A stretch of DNA of 64,000 nucleotides from Thalassotalea atypica (GTDB taxonomy: Bacteria; Pseudomonadota; Gammaproteobacteria; Enterobacterales; Alteromonadaceae): assembly GCF_030295975.1 (NCBI RefSeq), contig NZ_AP027364.1, positions 186,001 through 250,000 on the forward strand, read 5' to 3'. Below the pieces are notes generated by a model. That model saw only the letters and a program-made list of their open reading frames with translations, was not told the origin of the DNA and did no database searches. The position numbers and the translations under genes are program-made. Below, piece by piece: positions 56,653 to 64,000 of this stretch. Every line of letters starts with the position of its first letter. Position 1 is the first letter of the stretch.

Positions 56653-57450
56653 ATGTCACTAAAAGGGCATTTTATTGCATCAAGTAAAGGTCGAGTTTTT
56701 ATCACCCAATTTGGGGACAATAAAAGTGGCACAGCGGTGCTGTGTTTACCGTCGATAACAGAAGAACTTAATTTAGCACGTGCCGTATTAGCTAAGCAGT
56801 GCCAGTCTTTTGCTGAAAATTCGATAGATAGCTTTATTCTTGATTATACAGGTACTGGGGACAGTGAAGGTGAGTTTGAAGAATATACCGCTGATGATTG
56901 GCTGCAAGATATTATTGCTGCTGGGAAGTGGTTGCTGGAACAAGGTTATAAAAAGCTGGTTTTACTTGGTGTAAGAATGGGCGGTTTGTTTTTAGTCGCT
57001 CATCAAGAGTTGTTACACCAGTCTTTGCCTATTTCAGGCCAGATACTCTGGAAGCCCGTTACCAATGGAAAGCTATTTATTAACCAACTCATTCGTATCA
57101 AACAAGCGAGTCAGCTAATGGGAAACGCTACTCAAAAAGTGAATTGGCGAAACGAAATACTAGCGGGTAACAGTACAGAAATAGCGGGTTATTTACTTAC
57201 TAAGGCAATGGTTGAAGGTATAGAGCAACTCGCAATTACCAAAGAGTCGGATTGGCAGGTACCAACTTACTGGCTTGAATTGGCATCAGAAACGATTACA
57301 CCTGCTACTAAACGACTCACCGAAAACGTTAAAAATATTATCACTCAACCCCTTAAAACTCCCGCTTTTTGGCAAGTACCAGAAGTTTTTAATTTACCGC
57401 AACTAAACCAACAAGGGTTAATTGCTTTAAAAGAGTTAAAGTCGCAATGA
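56653..57450 (+). CDS. XrtA-associated hydrolase 2 (alpha/beta fold)
   Basis: A 265-residue alpha/beta-hydrolase-like protein of the exosortase A-associated type 2 group (TIGR03101-like). The strand and turn IDSFILDYTGTGDSEGEF is followed by the nucleophile-elbow position GVRMGG, where Arg stands in place of Ser; this substitution appears typical of the group. It may therefore be a non-catalytic or unusual partner of hydrolase 1, whose gene it overlaps by four bases. The function in the locus is unknown. Confidence 0.85.
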   Translation: MSLKGHFIASSKGRVFITQFGDNKSGTAVLCLPSITEELNLARAVLAKQCQSFAENSIDSFILDYTGTGDSEGEFEEYTADDWLQDIIAAGKWLLEQGYKKLVLLGVRMGGLFLVAHQELLHQSLPISGQILWKPVTNGKLFINQLIRIKQASQLMGNATQKVNWRNEILAGNSTEIAGYLLTKAMVEGIEQLAITKESDWQVPTYWLELASETITPATKRLTENVKNIITQPLKTPAFWQVPEVFNLPQLNQQGLIALKELKSQ

Positions 57451-58274
57451 TGGAGTTTGCACATACATTTACATCGCAGGGAAGTGAGTTACTTTCAATT
57501 GTTCATCCTGGAGATATAGCGCGAGATACCGGCGTGCTTATTGTTGTTGGTGGACCACAATATCGAGTGGGAAGTCACCGACAATTCATTCAGTTAGCAC
57601 GTATGTTAGCCAGCAATGGGGTTACTACCATGCGGTTTGATTATACCGGTATGGGCGACTCAGGCGGTGAGAAAGCAGAGTTTGAACATGTGGATACCGA
57701 TATACGAGACGCAATTGATGCTTTTATGGATCAGCAGCCTCAGCTCAAAAATATTGTTATTTGGGGGCTATGTGATGCTGCATCAGCGGCCTTGATGTAT
57801 GGTTACCAAGATAAACGAGTAACGGGGTTAGTGTTGCTCAACCCTTGGCTTCGAAGCGATCAGGCGATGGGTAAAACCATGATAAAGTTTTACTACCTAC
57901 AGCGACTACTTTCTAAAGACTTTTGGAAAAAGCTCTTTGCGGGCCGTGTTAACGTTAAAGCAAGTGTTAAAGAGGTCAAACACTTTGCTGCTGAATCTGT
58001 TGCAAGCACAAAAGAAGATAAAAAAACGCACTATCAACAACTAATGGCTTTCGGACTTAATCAGTTCAAGGGCAAAATTTTAGTGATTTTAAGTGGTAAT
58101 GATTTAACGGCTAAGGAATTTGAACAGCAGGCTTTTTCAACTAAACCATGGAAAAAAATTAAATCAGCTAGTGTAAAAGTTGCTCGATTGCCAGAGTCTG
58201 ATCATACATTTTCAACTAGAGACTGGAAGCAGCAGGTTGAGCAAGCCACTTTAGATTTTGTCTTTAACATGTAG
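57447..58274 (+). CDS. XrtA-associated hydrolase 1 (alpha/beta fold)
   Basis: A 275-residue alpha/beta hydrolase of the exosortase A type 1 group (TIGR03100-like). VVGGPQYRVGSHRQF is a strong signature. The nucleophile elbow is WGLCDAAS, with Cys as likely nucleophile, and the catalytic His is in ESDHTFST. It may release or transfer the acyl group held by the acyl carrier protein. It is the last gene of the locus, followed by a strong hairpin. Confidence 0.9.
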   Translation: MMEFAHTFTSQGSELLSIVHPGDIARDTGVLIVVGGPQYRVGSHRQFIQLARMLASNGVTTMRFDYTGMGDSGGEKAEFEHVDTDIRDAIDAFMDQQPQLKNIVIWGLCDAASAALMYGYQDKRVTGLVLLNPWLRSDQAMGKTMIKFYYLQRLLSKDFWKKLFAGRVNVKASVKEVKHFAAESVASTKEDKKTHYQQLMAFGLNQFKGKILVILSGNDLTAKEFEQQAFSTKPWKKIKSASVKVARLPESDHTFSTRDWKQQVEQATLDFVFNM

Positions 58275-58277
58275 AAA

Positions 58278-58302
58278 GACAAGCGCATAAAATGCGCTTG
58301 TC
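58278..58302. terminator. Hairpin between hydrolase 1 and the TonB receptor
   Basis: A perfect eleven-pair stem (GACAAGCGCAT at 58278-58288 with ATGCGCTTGTC at 58292-58302) closes an AAA loop between two convergent genes. Only short interrupted T runs follow on either strand, so it is a probable rather than certain terminator. Confidence 0.7.
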
Positions 58303-58311
58303 GAACCTTTC

Positions 58312-60165
58312 TTAGAATGACCAATTAGCGGCGAAACGAAGTTGTCGTTCAACGCCGTAAAAGCCTACTGACTCTTGATATTTTTTGTCTAATAAATTAT
58401 CTACTGCTACTGATAGGGCAATATTGTCTGTTAGTTGCCAAGTAGTATTGATGTCAACGTTGGTATAACCACCCAGTGTCATTACACCCGTTGGCACCGA
58501 ACTGTCATACACATCACTTTGTGTATCTAAAATAATTGAAGTTGTAACCTGATCAAAGGTGAGAATAGCGTTTAAACCAGCTTGCCACTTTGGGCGTCTT
58601 CTCAACTCACTATCACTGTCTTTTATATCGTGATCTAAATAGCCGATATCAAATTGCATCTTTAGCCAGTCGTTAGTGGCGTAATTTAAACTAAATTCTG
58701 CGCCTTCTGTGACAACTGACGAACGATTCACAGACTTAAATATTTCAGGATCGAAATCAACTAGGTTGGTGAAGTCATTTTTGAACCAAACTAGGTCAAT
58801 AGAAAGCAACGTATTAACCTGTTGGTTAATACCTAGTTCATAGGTAGAAGCTTCTTCAGGTTTTAAGTCCGGATTTCCTATCAGAGGATGAGCTAAAGCG
58901 AAGAAACTTGGTAACTTAAAGCTTTCATTATAGCGAGCGCTTAAGGTGGTATCGGCTATTTGGTACTGCATTGATATACCTGTAGACAAGTCATTATCAA
59001 ATTGCTCGGGGTTTTCAAATCGGGCGCTTATATTAAATATAACGTTATCTAGTTTTATTAATGCTTCAGCAAATGCACTGTAGTCAGTTTGCTCTAATGA
59101 ATAGTCTACAGGTAATTGAAATCCATAGTCGAGGAAACCAGCATTCTTACCTTGTTTATTCTCACGGCTGAGCCCAGCAACCCATTCTATGTTTTCTGAA
59201 AATTGCCCAGTTAAGTGCGCAGCGATAGTTTTCTCTTCGTATTCACTGGCGACTTGGCTTGCAGGTATGCCATAAGGTAGTGTGGGTAATATACCAGGGT
59301 GATTAGCGTCTTCCTTATGCTTAGCCCATGAAAAAACTGTTTTTATTTCATTTAAACTGTCATGACTTAAGTTATAAGTTGACTGAAAGCTCGCCAAATA
59401 CTGTTTGTTTGTTCTATGTTCAGGGCTAGCAGGAGAGGCATAAAGTTCGCCGCCACTGTCTTCAGCTAAAGAGGAGGAGTCTTTTTTAGAGTAGCTGCTA
59501 AATATCTGATGTTCATGGTTATCAAAAGCTAAATTTAGTTTGCCTAATAACTGTTGGTTGTCATATTTAGCGTGTTGATCTTCATCGTATTCATTATCGC
59601 TTAATGAAAGTAACCCTGTGGCAACATCGTTAAATTGATGTGTAAAAGTTGCGGCAGTAGAACGATAACCATTTTGTCCAATAGCTGCTGATAATGCATT
59701 AACACTAGAGGATTTTTTGGTAATAAAGTGGATAACGCCGCTTAAAGAGTCACTCCCATACACTGAAGAAGCGCTTCCCCTGTATACTTCAATTCGGTCT
59801 ATAGCTTGTACGTTTAACTGGTTGAAATCAAATCCACCGCCACGGCTATTTGTGGGATCGTTCACAACGATGTTGTCTATCATAACCAACGTGAAGTTTG
59901 ACTCCCCGCCGCGTATAGAAACAAAAGATTGTCCTGCGCCATTGGCGTTCTCGTTCACATTTAGATGCGGGATCGCTTTTAGTAATTGAATGACAGAGCT
60001 TGGGTTTATCTGAGCAATTTCTGTTGCAGATACTGTTGTTTGTGCTTGAGAAATATTATTTTTTAGATGTGTTCCTGTTACTGTAATTTTTTCAGTAGGC
60101 TCAGCAATAACTGGCAAGCTGACTAAACTAGCAGCTATGCTAGAAAGTATAGTGGCGCGTTTCAA
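58312..60165 (-). CDS. TonB-dependent outer-membrane receptor, BtuB-like
   Basis: A 617-residue receptor with a signal peptide (cut after VIA-EPT), a TonB box-like TEKITVTG, a plug domain (IRGGESNFTLVMIDNIVV, RIEVYRGSASSVYGSDSLSGVI) and a 22-strand barrel ending WSF. Length and plug sequence resemble the vitamin B12 receptor BtuB. No cobalamin riboswitch can be seen: only 127 bases separate it from the divergent dehydrogenase gene. The ligand could be cobalamin or a saccharide, given the neighbouring sugar dehydrogenase and lyase. Confidence 0.87.
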   Translation of the reverse strand: MKRATILSSIAASLVSLPVIAEPTEKITVTGTHLKNNISQAQTTVSATEIAQINPSSVIQLLKAIPHLNVNENANGAGQSFVSIRGGESNFTLVMIDNIVVNDPTNSRGGGFDFNQLNVQAIDRIEVYRGSASSVYGSDSLSGVIHFITKKSSSVNALSAAIGQNGYRSTAATFTHQFNDVATGLLSLSDNEYDEDQHAKYDNQQLLGKLNLAFDNHEHQIFSSYSKKDSSSLAEDSGGELYASPASPEHRTNKQYLASFQSTYNLSHDSLNEIKTVFSWAKHKEDANHPGILPTLPYGIPASQVASEYEEKTIAAHLTGQFSENIEWVAGLSRENKQGKNAGFLDYGFQLPVDYSLEQTDYSAFAEALIKLDNVIFNISARFENPEQFDNDLSTGISMQYQIADTTLSARYNESFKLPSFFALAHPLIGNPDLKPEEASTYELGINQQVNTLLSIDLVWFKNDFTNLVDFDPEIFKSVNRSSVVTEGAEFSLNYATNDWLKMQFDIGYLDHDIKDSDSELRRRPKWQAGLNAILTFDQVTTSIILDTQSDVYDSSVPTGVMTLGGYTNVDINTTWQLTDNIALSVAVDNLLDKKYQESVGFYGVERQLRFAANWSF

Positions 60166-60292
60166 CTTGATAAGTTCCCTTTAATAGAATGTGTAAATTT
60201 AATTGTTATACGAAAGGGCTGGAAATATATAGTAAATATGAAATAATTCCAATGAATTAACAAAAAATTAACTAGTTATTCAAGGACAGACA

Positions 60293-62404
60293 GTGCAAAA
60301 AAATCAGATGAGTCAAATGATAGTATACGGGATATTGCAGCTTGTGATGATTGTACTAGCTGGTATTTTAGGGTTTCATTTTACCCGAGAGTACTCCTTA
60401 ATACCTAAAGCTATTATTCATCTCCCCGACGTTTACGTTAGCCACAGCGATTATATTCAGGTACTGACAATATTTTTTATTGGTTATATTTTGCAGCTTA
60501 TTGCCTCTAACCTTATCTACAAACAGGCTGCTTTTTCTTCGCTCAAACGCTTTATGAATGAGTATATACATTACTTATTCGCTTATACGACAGTGTCGTT
60601 ATATATATTTTTAGCGACCACTATTAATTATGACCCTCAGTTTATTGCTGCGGTAGGGCTATTTTCCACTGTATTGTATTGGATATTGGGGGTGATCATT
60701 CTTGTACACAACAAAGAGAGCGGTGTTGCTCAGTTTTTTGGTACTTTGATTAAACGTTTTTTATCAGTTTCAGGTGTGCTCGCTTTGGTTTATTTCCTTG
60801 TGCCTTTAGGTTTGGGTAAAGCTTTCTCAAGTGATAGAGACATAGCCAATAAGATTACTCAGGTACGTATTTGGTTTAACCCGGTTGCTGAAACAGATTG
60901 GGGATTTAAAAACTTCATTCCAGGGCAGGTTTTTCATCAGCCTGTTTTGGCGAAACAAGCTCCTGATGATGACAATAACATTTATGTGTTAGAGCGATTC
61001 GGAAAAATTTATAAGATTAACGCTGTTACAGAAGCTAAGCCTGAATTGATGTTGGATATTTCAAGTGAGCTTGGTGAGGTGGAAGTTGAAAATGGTGCGG
61101 TTGGATTAGCATTTCACCCGGCATTTAATTTTAATCATACGGATTCTAGGAAACCTTATATTTATGTCTATTTCACCGACACAAGACCAACGGGATATCA
61201 GCGTAATAGATTAACTCGATATGATTTGTCACAACAGTCATTAGAAGAGAGAAATAACTCGGGTCAGACGGTGCTTGATTTACACCGTGAAGACAGTGGT
61301 TTTCATAATGGTGGTTCGGTTGAGTTTGGACCTGATGGATTTTTATATGTGGCACTGGGCGAAGGCGTTCATCCTAAGGTGGCTAAGTCTTATCAAGAAA
61401 CCATGCGTTCAGGCATCTTGCGCATAGATGTAGATATGAATGAAGAATTGAGCAACCCAGCGCAACCATTTAAGCATGGTGTTATTGCAAATTACATGGT
61501 GCCTAAGGATAATCCGTTTATTGGCCGTGAAGACATCCGACACGAGTATTGGGCATTGGGTTTAAGAAATCCCTTTAGGATCAGTTTTGATGTGGAAACC
61601 AACGACCTTTGGGTAGGTGATGTTGGTTCAACCGTATGGGAAGAGATCAACCTTGTAGAAAAAGGATTTCATTATGAGTTTCCAAAGATAGAAGGAGACA
61701 ATGATAAAGGAACGCAAGCCAATGATTTAGGGCTGCCTGATAAAGGTCCAGTCTATACTTATCAGCATACGGCTTATGATAGAGCAGTGATTGGTGGGGT
61801 GGTCAATCGCTCTGATAACTATGATCAACTAAAAGGTAAATATATATTTGCCGATAATTACTCGGCCAAAATATTTGCGTTTGATGCGGCATCAAGAAAG
61901 GTAGAGAATGTTGAATTTTTAGCTCGTGCCAACCAATACGCGCAGCGAGGTGTTTCGTCTGTTACTCAGCTTCGTGGTGGGGAAATTTTGATCACGACTT
62001 TAGGTGCTGCCTCCGAGCCAAGTGGAGAAGTATTACAGTTGGTTAAAGCTTCAGAGGCAACTGTTACTGTTGAGGAAGGGAAAGAAGAGGAAATTCCAAA
62101 AGATTATGATGAGCAGATTACTTCAGCATTGTTTAATGTTAATTGCGCTCGTTGTCATGGTGTAAAAGGAGATGGTGATAGCCCTGATGCTGCCCACTTA
62201 GGAGTAGCTTTGCCAGACTTTACCTCACCGTTATATCATTTTAAGACTTCTAAAAAGCAGATGTTAGAGGTTGTGAACAAAGGTGGAGCTCAAACAGGTA
62301 AAAGTCCTTTAATGCCCCCTTGGCAAGGCTTTTTAAAACCGCATGAAATAGAGCACTTAATTATTTATATTGAGTCGTTACCTGCTAAGCATCACCATCA
62401 TTAA
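60293..62404 (+). CDS. Membrane-anchored PQQ sugar dehydrogenase-cytochrome c fusion
   Basis: A 703-residue protein in three parts. Residues 1-180 hold about five membrane helices. Residues 190-590 form a soluble glucose-dehydrogenase-type beta-propeller with FHNGGSVEFGPDGFLYVALG, WALGLRNPFRISFD and DNYSAKIFAFDA. Residues 610-703 are a cytochrome c domain with CARCH (Cys618, Cys621, His622) and a likely axial Met674. This arrangement would oxidise a sugar in the periplasm and pass electrons to the respiratory chain. The start is GTG 60293 supported by AAGGA at 60282-60286. The protein ends in four histidines. Confidence 0.86.
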   Translation: MQKNQMSQMIVYGILQLVMIVLAGILGFHFTREYSLIPKAIIHLPDVYVSHSDYIQVLTIFFIGYILQLIASNLIYKQAAFSSLKRFMNEYIHYLFAYTTVSLYIFLATTINYDPQFIAAVGLFSTVLYWILGVIILVHNKESGVAQFFGTLIKRFLSVSGVLALVYFLVPLGLGKAFSSDRDIANKITQVRIWFNPVAETDWGFKNFIPGQVFHQPVLAKQAPDDDNNIYVLERFGKIYKINAVTEAKPELMLDISSELGEVEVENGAVGLAFHPAFNFNHTDSRKPYIYVYFTDTRPTGYQRNRLTRYDLSQQSLEERNNSGQTVLDLHREDSGFHNGGSVEFGPDGFLYVALGEGVHPKVAKSYQETMRSGILRIDVDMNEELSNPAQPFKHGVIANYMVPKDNPFIGREDIRHEYWALGLRNPFRISFDVETNDLWVGDVGSTVWEEINLVEKGFHYEFPKIEGDNDKGTQANDLGLPDKGPVYTYQHTAYDRAVIGGVVNRSDNYDQLKGKYIFADNYSAKIFAFDAASRKVENVEFLARANQYAQRGVSSVTQLRGGEILITTLGAASEPSGEVLQLVKASEATVTVEEGKEEEIPKDYDEQITSALFNVNCARCHGVKGDGDSPDAAHLGVALPDFTSPLYHFKTSKKQMLEVVNKGGAQTGKSPLMPPWQGFLKPHEIEHLIIYIESLPAKHHHH

Positions 62405-62424
62405 TTGACGCGCCGGTCACTGTA

Positions 62425-63864
62425 TTAGTGGCCGGTAAACATAGGGCCGATATATTGTGAAGCGATAACAATATTGTCAATAAACATGGTGAAATCCTGT
62501 TTGGGTTTATCTACCCCACCAAAGTAAAAATTAAACCAGATTTTTTCTATCTTTAAGTCAGGTACATCCCGTAAGTGCACGTTTGTTCGAGAGAATACTT
62601 TTTTGCCGTCAATCCAGGCTTCTAAAATGCCATCTTTTTTACCGGGTGTATTAAGTTTTAGTCTTTGCTCAACGGAATACCATTTGCCTGGCTTTATGGT
62701 TGAAAGTGGGTGTCCGTAAGAAATGGTTTGGCCATATTTATTTTTTCCTACTTCGTAAATATATTGGCCAATGGGCATGTGTTGATCCCAAGGGCTCTTA
62801 TCATTGTTGATAGTATTAAAAAAGCTCCCTCTGGCAGACCAACCATTTGTGCCACTATTACCCCTGCCACCCCAGCCAGCTTTATTATATGTGCCACCAA
62901 ATCCTGGCATCTTTCCGCCCCCTGAAATATTAGCGCCTTCGGCTAATTTTAAATAGTAACGAAAATAGGCCTCTGTTGGTTCGTAGCCTATTTCTTTTTT
63001 AAAATAAAAATCTAAGTTAGTCGCCAAATTTCTTGTTGTGGTAAAAGGGACTTCTACCGAATACTTACTTTGAGTATCAATAAATTTCGCTTTATTCTGA
63101 TCAGCCATGACGAGTTTAGTTTTCCATTTAGGCTCGGCAAGCTTTAATTTAGTCAACGTATTTTGTATCCAAGATTGCTCTTCAAAATTATCAACTAGAA
63201 ATACGCTAGGGTGCTGCTCAAGTTTTTCATCATAAAAATACGCTCGCGATAAGCCTTGTTCTTTATAAGTTGTATAACTTGGCGAAAAAAACTGGCGGAC
63301 AACCCCCGTAGAATGTCCATACTGACGATTAGTCAGTGGTAATGTGAGTTCAGCGGATAATATTTCTCTTGTATGGAGATTGGTTGGGAGCTTAAAGGTT
63401 ATGATTGCTTTGTTTCCTGAGCCTATTTTAATAAGCTTCTTTTTTCCAAGCGACTTTCTGCTGCCTTTAAGGAGGTAGGTATCGACACTAGCTGATAAAA
63501 CAAGGCGCTGTTGTGCCGTTTTGATGGTCAGAGTTGCGGCTCGCGAATCAGCACTTTCTTTAGAGTAAATATCGAATATGCCCTTTTCTGCAGTTATCAA
63601 TAGGTTAATAATAGGGGCAGGTGAAAATACCGCCAGCGCTAATGTTTCTTCTCTTGCAGTATCGGTATCGCGTATTTGGAATTCAGCAAGTGTTTCTGTT
63701 TTATTTGAGGCAATGTATTTATCGAAGCTGCTATATGGCCAAATAATTTTTGCTTGGCTGCTAAATTGCTTAAATGTTACCGATTCGTCGATTTCAATAG
63801 CCATTAAGGGAAAAGACAAAATGTGCAATAGGTTAAAATACATAAGATAAATGTTTGGTTTCAT
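62425..63864 (-). CDS. Secreted PL14-like polysaccharide lyase with N-terminal CBM-like domain
   Basis: A 479-residue protein. It has a signal peptide (about residues 1-22), an N-terminal DNRLRE/CBM96-like beta domain (DTYLLKGSRKSLGKKKLIKIGSG pattern, about residues 115-195) and a C-terminal jelly roll matching polysaccharide lyase family 14: GGGKMPGFGG, NGWSARGSFF, GKWYSVEQRLKLN and EAWIDGKKVFSR. PL14 enzymes act on alginate or glucuronan, cutting uronic-acid chains. Its position next to the exopolysaccharide locus suggests editing or release of an acidic polymer, but a role in using external algal polysaccharide is equally possible. Exact substrate is uncertain. Confidence 0.8.
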   Translation of the reverse strand: MKPNIYLMYFNLLHILSFPLMAIEIDESVTFKQFSSQAKIIWPYSSFDKYIASNKTETLAEFQIRDTDTAREETLALAVFSPAPIINLLITAEKGIFDIYSKESADSRAATLTIKTAQQRLVLSASVDTYLLKGSRKSLGKKKLIKIGSGNKAIITFKLPTNLHTREILSAELTLPLTNRQYGHSTGVVRQFFSPSYTTYKEQGLSRAYFYDEKLEQHPSVFLVDNFEEQSWIQNTLTKLKLAEPKWKTKLVMADQNKAKFIDTQSKYSVEVPFTTTRNLATNLDFYFKKEIGYEPTEAYFRYYLKLAEGANISGGGKMPGFGGTYNKAGWGGRGNSGTNGWSARGSFFNTINNDKSPWDQHMPIGQYIYEVGKNKYGQTISYGHPLSTIKPGKWYSVEQRLKLNTPGKKDGILEAWIDGKKVFSRTNVHLRDVPDLKIEKIWFNFYFGGVDKPKQDFTMFIDNIVIASQYIGPMFTGH

Positions 63865-64000
63865 TTTCTATCCTTATGAAAACCCTTCTATTTTAATAAT
63901 ACCCAGTTAAACTGTGCATATCTTTCTATTAACCTTAAATTATTTAACATGAAAATTGTAGGAATGATTGTTGTTCTATTTCTAATTGTTTTTACAATTG

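Noticed and set aside
60166-60292. Cobalamin riboswitch upstream of the BtuB-like receptor
   Set aside because: The gap is only 127 bases, shorter than a usual cobalamin riboswitch, and I see no conserved B12-box core on the minus strand.
62412-62436. Hairpin spanning the end of the PL14-like gene as a terminator
   Set aside because: CCGG-T-CACT/AGTG-G-CCGG pairs well but includes the stop codon of the minus-strand gene and has no T run on either strand.

Overview
The window is a stretch of gammaproteobacterial chromosome. Gene content and order (slmA, coaBC, radC, rpmB-rpmG, mutM, coaD, kdkA, waaA, kbl-tdh, glpE-glpG, ubiC-ubiA, plsB) together with AT-rich codon use point to a marine Alteromonadales, most like Colwelliaceae (Colwellia or Thalassotalea). 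The assignment to family is an inference from memory of gene order, not from a database search. No rRNA, tRNA, insertion sequence, prophage or CRISPR array was seen. No gap between genes exceeds about 230 bases, so there is no long empty stretch to explain.

Region 1 (1-21.7 kb) is housekeeping. It carries pepD (cut by the window edge), slmA, coaBC, radC, a PilZ protein, a ParA-like ATPase paired with a ribbon-helix-helix-like partner, rpmB-rpmG, mutM, coaD, a TetR regulator beside a small SnoaL-like protein, lipopolysaccharide core genes (kdkA, a family 9 glycosyltransferase, waaA), threonine catabolism (kbl-tdh), glpE-glpG, a FliL-like protein, ubiC-ubiA and plsB. Several genes are separated by clear intrinsic terminators.

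Region 2 (21.8-58.3 kb) is a large exosortase A (XrtA)/PEP-CTERM type exopolysaccharide locus. A minus-strand operon encodes export and polymer-length control: ExeA-like ATPase, outer-membrane beta-barrel, tyrosine autokinase, chain-length protein and export lipoprotein. Divergent from it, a plus-strand operon encodes the initiating glycosyl-phosphate transferase, deacetylase, FemAB-like protein, four glycosyltransferases, exosortase XrtA fused to an EpsI domain, an asparagine-synthase-like amidotransferase, a CapK/PaaK-like adenylate-forming enzyme, a 32-residue microprotein and an O-antigen-ligase-like protein. A mostly minus-strand cassette (42.0-51.3 kb) follows, with sulfotransferase, flippase, oxygenase, glycosyltransferases and a second KdtA-like enzyme. 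The locus then resumes on the plus strand (51.4-58.3 kb) with a second asparagine-synthase-like protein lacking the catalytic Cys, a second deacetylase, a DegT-like enzyme, a second FemAB-like acyltransferase, an acyl carrier protein and the two XrtA-associated hydrolases. No PEP-CTERM substrate protein and no PrsK/PrsR regulators are in the window, so these should be elsewhere.

Region 3 (58.3-64 kb) has a BtuB-like TonB receptor, a membrane-anchored PQQ-type sugar dehydrogenase fused to cytochrome c, and a secreted PL14-like polysaccharide lyase with an N-terminal carbohydrate-binding-like domain. These may handle polysaccharide, possibly including the polymer made next door.

The most notable observations are: an in-frame TAA in the initiating glycosyltransferase with the missing C-terminus still intact downstream; a GT30 (Kdo-transferase-like) paralogue inside the exopolysaccharide locus; a hexapeptide acyltransferase-sulfotransferase fusion; an ACP/hydrolase/FemAB/DegT module lacking its usual ligase and decarboxylase; and an unannotated 32-residue membrane microprotein coupled to the ligase-like gene.
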